DNA of 64,000 nt, taken from the NCBI GenBank assembly GCA_009809945.1, contig WTPW01000317.1, positions 253,506 to 317,505 of the forward strand, given 5' to 3'. The notes below the pieces were generated by a model that saw only the letters and a program-made list of their open reading frames with translations, was not told where the DNA came from and ran no database searches. Positions 1 through 11,739 of the stretch are shown here, piece after piece. How positions within the stretch are numbered: the first letter of the stretch is position 1; each line of letters begins with the position of its first letter. A program made the translations under genes and the position numbers. This DNA is from Gigaspora margarita. Its lineage: Eukaryota; Glomeromycota; Glomeromycetes; Diversisporales; Gigasporaceae.

Positions 1-200
1 GTGAGTATAAAGAACATTTATTAATCAATGGAATTAAAAACAGCAAACATAACAGATAAATACTTATTTACCATTACATCTAAATTCATTTCATTTGAAT
101 TAATCATTTTATTCAGTGAGTGAGTATAAAGAACATTTGTTAATTAATGGAATTAAAAACAGCAAACATAAATACTTATTTACCATTATGTGCAATTCAT
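1..200. repeat. Two-copy 119-bp tandem repeat
   Basis: A segment starting GTGAGTATAAAGAACATTT at position 1 recurs at position 120 with few changes and then fades near 200. It lies just upstream of the broken kinase gene. No coding potential is visible. Confidence 0.8.
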
Positions 201-305
201 TTTATTCGTATTAATTTAGTTGGTAAATACAAAAATCATTTACATTTGATCTAAAGTTTAAAACTGCAGATGCAAAATAAATCAATTACATATTTATTAT
301 TTATA

Positions 306-1719
306 TAGAAATTCTAATTATGGAAAATGTGGACATTGTAATAAAGTTAACACTCAACCTGTATGGTGTCTATTATGCGACCCTGACATAGAAACAAGAT
401 GGACAAGTGGACATAAAAATATTGATGATTGCATGAAAATGTTCCAACTTAGAACCTAGAGATATAAAGATGTGATTGAATAGATTCTATTCGATAGATT
501 ATCAGAAGTTAAAAAAATTGGTAAAGGAGGATGTGGCTCTGTATATCCAGCAACCTGGTTAGATGGTATACAAAAATTTGAAGTTAGGCAGGGCATAAAA
601 AAACTTATTCATAGAAAATATAAGAGAGCACGTGAACAATTCAGTATCGTTGCACTTAAGACGTTGGCCAGTTCTAAGGAAAACAATGATTTTTTAAAAG
701 AAGTATGTTTGTTGTTAATTTAAATTTATTATTTTTTCTAATTTAATAAGTTATTGAATAATCCATTGTTTAAAATTCAAGTTCAAAAGTCATATGATAT
801 ATAAATTAAATTATAGTAAACTCACAATATATGGAATAACTCAAAACATAGAAACAAAAGAATACTTGATAGTATTCCAGTATGCTAATAATGGGAGTTT
901 TCATAAATATTTAAAAAATAATTTTTGTACACTTACCTGGCAGGCTAAATTAGAACTACTTAAAAATATTTCAGAAGAGTTAAAGAATATTCACTTCTAT
1001 GCAGGATACATTCATGCTGATTTTCATAGTGGCAATATTTTGCAAGACCAACAAGATAAAATTGCATCATATATTGCAGATTTAGGATTGTCTAGAAAAA
1101 CAAATGAAAAGGTTTTAGGAGAGATTTATGGAGTTATGCCATACGTTGCACCAGAAGTTTTATTAGGCAAGTAGCAGTTTACACAAGCAGCTAATATTTA
1201 TGGGCTTGGAGTTATTATGACTGAAATAACAACTGGACAAAGACCTTTTGATGGATGTAAATTTGATGCTAAACTTGGAGCAGATATATGTAGTAAAAGA
1301 TTGAGACCAGAGTTTGCACCTGTAACTTCTAAATGCTATATTGAATTGGCTAAAAAATGCATGAATTCTAATCCAAAAAAATGACCTAATGCTTATGATG
1401 TTTTGGACACAATAAAAGATTGGCTTAATAAAATATCTAGTTCAGATAATAATAATGAAATTAAAAAGCAATTCTTAGAAGCAGATAAAGTTATTAAAAC
1501 ATTGCCAATATCAAAGCATTCTAATGAAATGTATACTATTAGCACAAAATTAATTAAAGGCATTTATTTAGTTTAATCAATATAAATTGTATTAAAATTA
1601 TATTATTTATTTTAGTTAAAAATAATATTTGTTTATTTAGATATATCTCAAGGCGATTCTGCTCAAATTAAGCTTGATATTACTAAAATTCAAAACTCTA
1701 GTATGTATATATGCGATTA
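306..1719 (+). pseudogene. Protein kinase (TKL-like, glomeromycotan type), decayed
   Basis: Exon 1 begins after an AG near 305. It encodes a Cys-rich head (CGHCNK, then CLLCDP, a CxxC...CxxC pair), a TSGHKNIDDC segment and the glycine loop IGKGGCGSVY with the lysine motif VALKTL. An intron of about 47 bp (703-749) precedes the rest of the kinase domain: FQYANNGS hinge, catalytic loop HADFHSGN (catalytic Asp kept, Arg of HRD replaced by Ala), DLGLS for DFG, and VAPEVLLGK. A likely last short exon starts near 1642 (DISQGDSAQ). In-frame stops lie at about 457, 481, 1172 and 1384. The stop before ILFDRLSE sits where relatives have Trp, and the one before PNAYDVL where they have Arg. The family is usually a cytosolic Ser/Thr-type signalling kinase. 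This copy cannot make a full-length product, so I call it a pseudogene. Confidence 0.85.
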
Positions 1720-1895
1720 ATAAATTTTTATTTTATTTTATAATTTATAATAGCAATTAATAATTTAATTTATAGTTTAAAGATGAAATTAGTTTAAATA
1801 GTGTGCTATTAAACATTAGATTCAGTTATTAAATAATTAAATAAATATATTTTGTAACTTTTTTTATTGCATTATACTTTTTTTTGTTTATTTTA

Positions 1896-2630
1896 CAGTC
1901 AGATCTCTCTATAATCACAAGTTGGTCGTGCCCTATTTTGGTGATTGTATAGAGGTATGACTATAAATAACATGCTTTGTCATGGTCACATGACCAAAAA
2001 TCAATAAGTAATATATTTGCGCATATTCGAAATACTATTAAAAAATTTAAAATATTTAATAGTGATTAACTTTTGATCTAGTGGCCCAATTTGGATAAAA
2101 GATCACCAGAATGTTTTTTAAAGAATATAAAATTGTCAAATCTAATTACAAAATGCTAAGATTATTAAGGATTTTTTGCCTAGATATTTAAATTTAATCA
2201 ATTCTTAAACATGTGAAGTGATACAAATCCTTAATGATCACAGGAGCCTATGATTGGATTTTAATGATCTTGGGCTCATTAGAATCGTCTCATCAAGACA
2301 AACATTTTGATAGTTGTTTCATTTAAACCAGACTGTGCAACAAAAGTTATTTGCTATCAAACCTTTAAGAATTTTTAATAGAACATTTTAAATAAATATA
2401 AATATTGGCCAATCAGATTTTTTTAATCCATATTTGGTCAAAATTGGTGACTATAAAGAGGGTTTTTATTAAAAAATTTATAAAAAAATCAAAATTTTTT
2501 TGTGATAGTGATTATAGGTAATTTGTGACTATAAGGAGGTTTTTTTACTATATTTAAATTCATTGCACAATATTGGGTGCTTATATAGAGGTATAACTAT
2601 AAGGGGTGTGACTATATAGAGGTCTGACTG
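1896..2630. mobile_element. TA-flanked TIR element (735 bp, non-coding)
   Basis: The left end CAGTCAGATCTCTCTATAAT and the right end (reverse complement CAGTCAGACCTCTATATAGT) are imperfect inverted repeats of about 24 bp. TA flanks both ends (1894-1895 and 2631-2632), as for Tc1/mariner-type insertion. No transposase is present inside. A partial relative of the right end lies near 27880-27980. Confidence 0.8.
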
Positions 2631-2658
2631 TATTATTATTAAATTATTACTATTCATA

Positions 2659-3725
2659 TCAGTCATAGGACATGTCCCCTTAAAATTGGTTTAAAATAAA
2701 TTTATAATAAAAATTATAAAAAAACATATGAATTTACTATATAACTTTGAGCTAAGATCCCTCTCTGGGTTAACTAATTAACTTAAAAGTAAAGTTTGCA
2801 GGTATATAGAACAAGAAAAGAAAAAAATTTTGAGCTTAAAAAACCATATTAAAATTTTGCTAATTTTGCACTTTTTCAAAATGTAACTCTGTCAAAAACA
2901 AATATTTACAAATTTTAAATCAGCAATTATATGTAAAATTATGCTCTGAACAACTTTACTTAGGCGACGGAAGTAGGTTACCTTGTAAGAAAAATGGGTT
3001 ATCTATGTACTAAAGTTAAAATTTATCGTATTTCATAATAAAACTTTTTTTTCTTATTAGGTAACCTACTTTGGGCTCTTAAGCAAAGTTGTTCGGCATG
3101 TAATTTTACATCACATTTGAGATTGATTCGCGTTTTTCGGACCTTTTCTAAGTGAAAAATGGGTTTAAAGTTCGAAAAAAAATTTTTTTTTTAAAAAAAA
3201 AATAAAAAAAATTTTTTTTTCGAACTTTAAACCCATTTTTCACTTAGAAAAGGTCCGAAAAACGCGAATCAATCTCAAATGTGATGTAAAATTACATGCC
3301 GAACAACTTTGCTTAAGAGCCCAAAGTAGGTTACCTAATAAGAAAAAAAGTTTTATTATGAAATACGATAAATTTTAACTTTAGTACATAGATAACCCAT
3401 TTTTCTTACAAGGTAACCTACTTTCGTCGCCTAAGTAAAGTTGTTCAGAGCATAATTTTACACATAACTGCTGATTTAAAATTTGTAAATATTTGTTTTT
3501 GACAGAGTTACATTTTGAAAAAGTGCAAAATTAGCAAAATTTTAATATGGTTTTTTAAGCTCAAAATTTTCTTCTTTTCTTGTTCTATATACCTGCAAAC
3601 TTTAATTTTAAGTTAATTAGTTAACCCAGAGAGGGATCTTAGCTCAAAGTTATATAGTAAATTCATATGTTTTTTTTATAATTTTTATTATAAATTTATT
3701 TCTAGGGGACATGTCCTATGACTGA
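2659..3725. mobile_element. Large foldback (palindromic) element, 1067 bp
   Basis: The two halves are near-perfect reverse complements of about 530 bp each, meeting in an A/T-only centre near 3175-3220. The termini read TCAGTCATAGGACATGTCC and its complement. TA flanks both sides (2657-2658 and 3726-3727). There is no open reading frame of note. A shorter element with the same termini lies at 36202-36583. The arms differ at only scattered positions, so the palindrome is either young or kept alike by gene conversion. Confidence 0.9.
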
Positions 3726-3727
3726 TA

Positions 3728-4137
3728 TGCTCCGATTTTTGGAATTTATAAAAAAAGCTTATTTTTTAAAACTTTAAAGCTAAATAATTTTGGATCTACT
3801 AGTCCTTTTTAAATGATTTTACTACCATAATGTTCTCTCTTTGAGACGATTTCAACGAGCCCAAAATCATTAAAATCCAATTACAGAGTCATGAGAAAAT
3901 ATGCTTTCAAATAGGTTTGACATAGATCAAACCAATTTCAAATGTGTCACCTATTTGATAGCGCATTTTCTTATGACCCTGTAATTAGATTTTTATAATT
4001 TTGGGCTCGTTGGGATCGTATCAAAGAGATAAACATTTTGGTAGTAAAATTATTTAAAATGGACCAGTAGATCAAAAATCATTTAGCTTAAAGTTTTAAA
4101 AAAATAGCTTTTTTTATAAATTCCAAAAATCGGAGCA
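3728..4137. mobile_element. Second foldback element, 410 bp, abutting the first
   Basis: Arms of about 190 bp are inverted copies of each other, roughly 85% alike by eye. The termini are TGCTCCGATTTTTGGAATTT and its complement. TA flanks are at 3726-3727 and 4138-4139, and the left TA is the same dinucleotide that ends the 2659-3725 element. No coding content is seen. Confidence 0.85.
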
Positions 4138-4179
4138 TATGTGTAATAGCACTTATCTGTTATATGATATCTATTTGTT

Positions 4180-6030
4180 TGAATAAATAGGATTTGGGTA
4201 TATACTAGTACTATTATAAAATTCATTGACTGTGGTCTTCAAAAATTATGTTTTCAAACTTTTTAAAATTTTTTCTCAGAAATTGATCAAAACAAGAAAT
4301 AAATTTCAAAATTTTTAAGTAGGAATAATTATTTTTGGTATAGGGTGCACCATATGTAGAGTATGACTAATGATCAACAAAATGATTTGTTTACATCCTG
4401 GTATCACAGATCTACAAGATAAGAGACAAGTATAGATTTTATGTTTATATTATTTTTTTAGTTCTTACTTTTTACTAATTTGCTTATAGTACTTTTTTTT
4501 TTTTAGGTAATATCATTTTTTGGTGGTCATATTTTGAAGCTGTCTTTTTCTTGGTATCATCATTTTTTGGAGCTGCCATTTTTCTGGTGTCATTTCTTTT
4601 TGGAGTTGTTGTTTCATTAGTGTTGTCATATTTTGAAGCTGTCATTTTGCTGGTTTCATTATTCTGTAAAGTCATTGTTTTGCTATTGTCGCACTTTAGA
4701 GCTGTATTTTCTTTTGGTATTGCTATTCTTTGAAGCTGTTATTTTTTGCTGGTTTTATTGTTCTTTGAAGCTCTTGTTTTATTGGTGCTATCATATTTTG
4801 GAGTTGTTTGTTTTTTGGTATCAACATTCCATGAAGCCATTATTTTACTGATAGTATTTCTTGTACAAGATCATATTTATGTTAGGTTAGATGCATTTTT
4901 TTAAATTAAGTTAGTTGGGTTAGTATAGGTGGATTTGTGGTTAGATTATGTGTGCCTGGGTTAGTTGTGTATAGTATTAAAATAAGTTAATGTTGCTAGT
5001 AACAAGGGGTTATAATGGCAATGATATTTACTTCAAGAGCAAAACATTCATAAAAACAATGCTAGATTTAATTAAAAGGATGACTATACAGATTAGGGGT
5101 AAATACTGTAACTTTTGGGGTTGTTTAATTAATGCTCTTACTAAGCTTTCTTTTGATATTTTGAATAGTTGGAAACTATAGATGAGGTTATTACTGCTTA
5201 TAGCTATTTTCATAATTTCTGGAGCACCTAATTAAAATTGACCAAATGATGCTCCAGTAGATATGATTAAGTTTGTAATTTGGCATAATTGATTCAAAAA
5301 AATTACAAATTGTATGTATGCATGTAAGAGCATATATATGTTTATACACAAAAGAAGTTATATAGGATTTTTATACATGCATGTATACTGTTTACAGATA
5401 GTTAAGGTAAGGGTTGGGATTATATTTTATGTTAGCATGCTATTATTCATTTTGGTATTAGTATAGAACTTGTAATTTTATTATATAGTCGATGAAGGTT
5501 GTACAACCACAATGTTCTCCAGTATCACCATAAAAAATTTTGCCCTATGTGAATAGTACCAAAATTCTTTCAAGATTATTATGTTAGTTTAGAGTTAGGA
5601 TGAGTGCTCAGTTAGGGTTTGGGTTTAGGTTGTTATATAGTAAAATTACTCAAGAAAGCTTTTTAGTTCAAAAAAGTAGTTTTTATACAAATGATTGTAT
5701 TATGTTATACCAATTTATTATCATTTATTGTCAATAATCATGTGGAGCAAAATTTTTATAATAATACTAGAGTACAATAAATGCTTAATTAAAAATTAAT
5801 TGATTCTGATCCAACTTACCATGATTCCAAAGCAGTTTGATGTATCTAATCCAGAATTTTGGATCTGCACATAGTGCATCCTGTGCCAAAAAATATGCCC
5901 CTTTGTAGTACTTATAAAATTTTTAAAAATTATTTTCTTGATCAAATCAATTTCTTAGAAAATTTTTTAAAAAATCTAAAAATAATTTTTGAAGACCACA
6001 ATTAATAAAATTTATAATAGTACAAAAATA
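4180..6030. mobile_element. Probable TIR composite of about 1.85 kb with internal minisatellite
   Basis: A block at about 4200-4360, including TGTGGTCTTCAAAAATTAT and a downstream 'gggtgcaccatatgtag' stretch, recurs in reverse complement at about 5870-6020. The two therefore look like inverted arms of one element. Between them lie a T-rich degenerate minisatellite (about 4505-4860) and short open frames that I cannot match to any transposase. The outer boundaries are approximate and no target duplication was settled. Confidence 0.5.
4505..4860. repeat. Degenerate coding-like minisatellite (about 40-45 bp unit)
   Basis: Variants of TTTGAAGCTGTCATTTTGCTGGT recur about eight times with much drift. 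Frames on both strands stay open for 60-70 codons only because the repeat lacks stops, so I do not call a gene. A similar repeat in the other orientation lies at 36830-37370. Confidence 0.65.
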
Positions 6031-7885
6031 TTAAAAATTTTTAATATATAAAGTGAAAATCTTAATTTTACTATTTTTATTATAAAAAATGATCATGTGA
6101 TGCAAAACATATAAGGCCAGTGTATTAGCATCTTGGAATGATCTTTCAGAGTTATAATCTTACTATAAGTTAAGTTACTATATCTTATTTATACATATAA
6201 GCACCAATTTTTGGTGCTTATATAATCAGTTCTGATGGGCTAATTTTTGTGTAATTGATTTTGATTTGTTAAAAATTTATATGTTTTCTTTTTCTATATT
6301 AAATACCAATTTTTTGAACTCATATAAACTTTAATCCCTTATAACTTTTTCAAAGCAAAGAATAAAAATATCCTTTGAAAAAAATATAATTTATTTAAAA
6401 ATCTATTAATTTGTTAGAGGGTTTTTTGATTTAGCTTGTTTTAAAAAGTTATAATACTTCAAGTTTTTATTAATAAACATTGGATGTGTTTTACTGTCCA
6501 GTACTATATAAAAAAATCTGTTACAAAACTTACTTGCTATTTAGTAACTGCATTATATGGTTAAGGTTGAATTAATTGCATTAAATTATTGTAATTTTAA
6601 TTTACTGTAAAGAATCACAGTAGTTAAAAAGTTTAGTATTGATATTATCATAATTTCTACATAAAAATTCTGTTATAGAACTTATTCACTATTCTAGTAA
6701 CCCAATATATAGTTGAGTAGTTTGTATTAGAATTATTATAATTTATTTTAAAATATTCTGCTATAGAATTTACTCACTATGCAGTGTATACAGTAATTAA
6801 TTATTATTATTTTTACTATAAGTACTATAAAAAATTTTGTTACATAGCTTACTTACTATTTTAATAATTATTGTATATAGTTAAGGTTTCATTAAAATTA
6901 TTATATTTCTATTATAATATGCTTAGTGTTGGGCTGAACATTGGACATGGACATTGGACCACCTATGTCCAATCCATTGGACCAGAAAGGGTTGGGCATT
7001 GGACATTATAACATTAAATCAATACATAATCATATGATAATTGGCCAATTAAATTATAAAATTTTTTTAACTCTTCAGACAGTCTTGTTGGTATTATTTT
7101 CTTGGTGTATTATAACAACTGAAGTTATTATTTTATTTTCACTAATATAACCAACATCCCCTGGCTTGCATTATACTATCCAGAAGCAACTGCCTGCACT
7201 AGCACTGTAGGAGCAAAAGTTTTTTATAGCCATATTTCAGACTACTATATCACAAGTAGTGATGCCTGATGAAATGATAAAACCTGATAAAACTATAAGT
7301 TTCATCAATACAAAACTTGACAAAACTTATGGTTTCATTATTTCATAAATGCAAAATAGTTTCATTAGGCATCTATAGCCATGAGTTCATGTAGTATCTT
7401 ATAATATCCAAACTTGGTCTTACTTTATATCTCATAACTAGAGCTACAGATATTAGAATATCAATAAACATATACTATGACATTTGATGTAACATATGTG
7501 ACATGATGTTTAATATGAATATATATAAATTTTATATAATATGAAGAGTGATATACTACCTTGGACCTTCTAAATGTCTGCAGCTCTACTCATGACTTTA
7601 GTTATTCCAAATCAAGGTTCTAGTACAGTTTTTATCACTATAGATTTGATTGTAGATTACTGTCTATTCTAGGAATTAAGTCTGTCCATAGATGTTCTTG
7701 GGTCCCTGGCTTCTGTGGTCAGTGTATAAAATCTATGTGCACATGTTTTTAAAAAGTTTTACATATTTTTGACTGGGAATGTGCACGTAATTCACATGCT
7801 TTGGGGCTAAATAGTGCACCAAAATCATTAGTAAAATACAGAAGTTGTACATATTGAGCACACTGTGCATATAATTTATTGTATA
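6031..7885. other. Gene-free AT-rich stretch
   Basis: I see no supported gene. There are scattered repeats of the form 'tctgttatagaacttactcactat' between about 6490 and 6860, and a 'ttggacat' motif cluster at 6925-7000 that reappears in changed form near 9310-9420. Short frames here have no recognisable features. Confidence 0.5.
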
Positions 7886-7887
7886 TA

Positions 7888-7969
7888 TATTTAAATTTCT
7901 CTATTTAAATTTCTCTATTTAAATTTCTCTATTTAAATTTCTCTATTTAAATTTCTCTATTTAAATTTA
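7888..7969. repeat. 14-bp tandem repeat
   Basis: The unit TTTAAATTTCTCTA is repeated five to six times almost without change. It lies in gene-free DNA. Confidence 0.9.
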
Positions 7970-8059
7970 ATATAGCAAAAGTTATATAGTGCACAAATTT
8001 TTAAATTTGTTCACATAAATTATGTGTACAATGTGCACAAGATTCACATACTTTTGGAA

Positions 8060-8210
8060 TCAGATTTTATATACTGCCTGTGGTATTTTAGTTCCCTAAT
8101 TTGCCTAGCCCAACTAGATATTTTTACAAATTGCTACCACTTAAATTCGAACTGGCAACCTTGTGATTTGAGACCTCATAGCATAACTGCTTTGCTATCA
8201 TATTGAAATT
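8060..8210 (-). mobile_element. tRNA-derived SINE-like relic
   Basis: On the minus strand the sequence reads ATAGCAAAGCAGTTATGC, then AAGGTTGCCAGTTCGAATTT. This resembles pol III A- and B-box segments at tRNA-like spacing. It is followed by a body containing 'gggaactaaaatac'. The same order (tRNA-like head, then 'aaactaaaatac') occurs on the plus strand at about 37746-37880. A head this degenerate will not fold as a working tRNA, so I call it a SINE relic. No target duplication was identified. Confidence 0.5.
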
Positions 8211-9590
8211 ATAAATTTTGTACTATTATGATTGATTTATTATACTATATTTTTGATATATAGATAAAATTTTAATAATTTAACAATTTAAAAATTAACT
8301 ATAGTCACTATAAGAAACAGTAATTTGTAATACTATATGTGTTCAAAAATAGGCTACTATTTAAAATAAACTACTCCTTCTTTAGGTCAAAGAACTCAAA
8401 AACATCTTTGATCCAAAAATAATCTACCCCACAACTGACAATAGCTACTATATAGTAAAGTCCAAATTTTACTATATAAATCAGTTATTACTACTTAAGT
8501 AAACTTATTTAGAAGATAAATTTACAGATATAATATAATTTTTAGAAATATTAAAGAACATTTTATTATTTGGCTTTTAATTTTTACTATCAATGAAAAA
8601 ATTAAAATTTTTTAAAAAAAATATTTGACAAATATAAAAATCAGAAGTTAAATAACAAAAGTTCCTCAATTTAATAAAAAATTTTAATATATATATATAT
8701 TGATCTTCTAAACAAGTTTAATTTAGTAATAATTATTGATTTAATACCATATATTATAAGCTACTCTCTGATTTTTTTGAAAATTTTAAAAAATCTACTA
8801 GCAGTTGTTTATGTAAAAGGCTAAATATTACTAAGTATACCTCAAAAGTGCTATTAAGTAAAGTTGTTTAGGACATAAATTACACCTATAGTAAACATTT
8901 GGTAATATTTTGACAACTTTTTATTAGCAAAATTTTTAATTTTTCAAAAAATTCAACAATTTGAAAATAAGCTATCCCTTATTTTTTGTATAAGTTTTTA
9001 GCCAAAAAAGACAGCTTATTTTCAATAACAAATGGTAGTAAAATATCAAATTACTATGTAGCAACTACCTGCAATTGAACAAAAATTAATTTTATCTGAA
9101 CATAAGCTGCTTCTAATTTTTTGTATAACTTTTTGCACATTTTCTGTAATTCTAGAGTTATATATTAAATAGAATTCTTTTATTGTTCAGTTTTATGTAA
9201 AATTCTATTGCAACTTATGCTAATTTAGAATTAATTTTAAATTCTTTTATTATATAGATTTAAATAGAATTTTGTTTTAGCTTATTAATAAGTAATTTTA
9301 AAAACTTTAGTAAATTGTTGGACATATTGACTTGGACTATGTTCAAGTATTGTCCAATAACCATCTAGTCCAATCATGTTAAATTAGGTAGACATATATC
9401 CAATACCAATACTGCATAGAACATCTGCATATATTTTATAAATTTTTTAAAGAAAGCTATAAAATTAAAATCTAGATATTAGGCTCCAAACTTCAACAGT
9501 TTTTGTTCTCTAATTACTTAAAATTATATTTTATATTGAAATTGTAAATATTTTATAATCAATTCTTAAGATAATATTATGTGAAAATTT
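8211..9590. other. Gene-free AT-rich stretch
   Basis: No gene is supported. The stretch holds AT-rich unique-looking sequence and short repeated phrases only. Confidence 0.5.
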
Positions 9591-9599
9591 ACTAATTAA

Positions 9600-10090
9600 T
9601 TATAATTTATTGCACTAAATAAACTTGTTCAATACAAAAAAAATATTAAATTAGTATACATTATTTTACTTTTCTTAAAATTTGAAAAAAATATTATTTT
9701 TGAAAAATTAATCAAAAATTCAAAATTAAGCATTGCTGCCTCAAACTTTAAAGAAAATAAAATAAATATAGATATAATACATTTTGGTGCTAAACAAGTT
9801 TATTTAAAGCAAAAGTTTAGGATCTATTAGTAAATTTTAGAGAATTATAGAAATTGTATAATTTCATTAATAAAATTATATAAATTTTTATAATTCTTTT
9901 TTTTCTAATTGATTCTAACTTTTTGCTTTATGTAACCTTGTTTAGCACTAAAAAATATATTATGTTGGTATATTTTATTTTATTTTCCTTAAAGTTTGAA
10001 GCTAAGATACTGAATTTTGAATTTTTGATAAAAAATTTTTAAAATTAAGTATCTTAAAATAAAATATACTAATTTGATGTATTTTTTGGT
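9600..10090. repeat. Palindromic AT-rich satellite block
   Basis: Phrases such as 'ctaaacaagttta', 'gcaaaaagttagaatcaatta' and 'ttttggtatattttattttatttt' alternate with their reverse complements, giving head-to-head units. A longer array of the same family is at about 28740-30110. Confidence 0.65.
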
Positions 10091-11400
10091 ACTGAACTAA
10101 GGGTTGGACCAATTCAAAAAAACCTTATCCAGTTAACTGTTGGTTAGGTTTTTTGATTACCTAGGTATATCTGGTTATTCAGGTTATCTGAGCAAACAAA
10201 TAAGATTATGGATAATGTGTAACATGTCAATATAAATATACTATATTAGTACTTTATTTCATATGCTCTAATTTATAATTTTACAAAAAGGGCATTTACT
10301 ATTAAATGGATTACTAGTATGCATCTATAAGTAAATTTTTAAATTGTCTTAGTTGTGCGAAGAATTTAGGATGTATTATACAAAGAACTTTAGCATTGGA
10401 TGTGAATATTTTTAAATTGACTTGGTAATATAAAGAACTTTTACTATAGGATTTTTGTCTTACATGAAAAGCTTGTTATATACAAACTTTATTGGCAAGA
10501 ATTGTTTAGTTACATCTTCTAAATTATTTTTAATATCAACATATTTCCAAACTGGATCCAGTTTAAGTCCATCTATAGTTGGTAGTAGAATTATTGAATT
10601 ACATCAATTACAGCATTTTACTAGTAGTAAAATTAATTATAGCATCGAATCTAATTGCTATAAAACTTATATGCTGTAATACTATAATGTCATAATGCCA
10701 TAATGTCATAATACTAAAATGCTACAATAATACAATATTGTAATTATGTGATACTATAACTATAGTATAATATTATAATGTTATAATTAAGTAACTATGT
10801 AATACCCAGTCACTCCAAATCAGAAACTAATGAATATATTGTTATTTGGCATACAAGCATTTTATTTACATTAATTAATCAGTAAGCACAAAAGTTATTT
10901 AGTATATTCTGCAGTAGAATACAATAGTTACAATAAATTTTAAAACACATAAAATAAATGTTGTTAACAATGATATCATTTCTGATCAATTAGCTTACTA
11001 AAAACATTCTCAAACAATAGTCATTATATGTACTAAATCAATAAAGTTGACAGAATCAAATTCAAAAAAATATTTAATATTATATTATTTAAAGAAAACC
11101 ATAATGCAGTACAAGCATTTTAATAAATAGTATTATAACAGATTGTATTTTGACATTATGGTATTATGTATTATGCATTATAGTATTATGAAATTATGGC
11201 TTTATGCATTATGGTTTTACAGCTTTATGGCATTATAGTAAATAGTATGTAATCATGTTACAAGTTTTATATCTTATCTGGTAATTATCTGGTTAATCTA
11301 TTCGGATAGGATTACCTGGATAACAAATATCTTAACTGGATATCCATTGTATCCACAGGTTACTCAGGTAGCTTTTACTTGGGTCCAATTCTTTTGCTGA
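10090..11400. repeat. Possible TIR element with simple-sequence interior
   Basis: The left end has 'ggttggaccaattc' followed by GGTTA/ATCTGG-rich DNA. The right end has 'aggtagcttttacttgggtccaattc', which pairs loosely with it. The interior carries two low-complexity blocks of CATAATGCCATAATG type (10670-10800 and 11130-11240). The boundaries and element class are uncertain, and no coding region is present. Confidence 0.35.
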
Positions 11401-11561
11401 ACAAGGTTTACTTAGTGCAAGAAGTTATGATCAATTAATAAAATTTTAAGTAAAATAATATTTTTTAATGATTTTATTAATAAAATTATACAAAATACTA
11501 TGATTCTCTAAATTTTATAAATTGATTCTAATTTGTGCTCTAAGTAAACATGTGCTTTTAT

Positions 11562-11735
11562 TATGAACCTTGAACTAAACCTGAACTTTTTAAATTCAGG
11601 TTCAGTTCATGTTCATAAATTTTAAGTTCAGGTTCAGGTTCAAACATATTTTCAAATTCAGGTTCAGGTTCTGGTTCAGGTTTATTGAACCTGAACCTGA
11701 ACTTTTATTAAACTGAACTGAACCTCAGAACCCTA
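11562..11735. repeat. (TTCAGG)n-type degenerate hexamer block
   Basis: 'ttcaggttcaggttc' motifs run first in one orientation and then as their complement 'gaacctgaacctgaac'. The block is therefore itself an inverted repeat. Related blocks lie at 28300-28480 and 30270-30415. Confidence 0.75.
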
Positions 11736-11739
11736 CATA

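Noticed and set aside
4484-4851. Plus- and minus-strand frames of 60-72 codons
   Set aside because: Same cause: a stop-poor minisatellite open on both strands.
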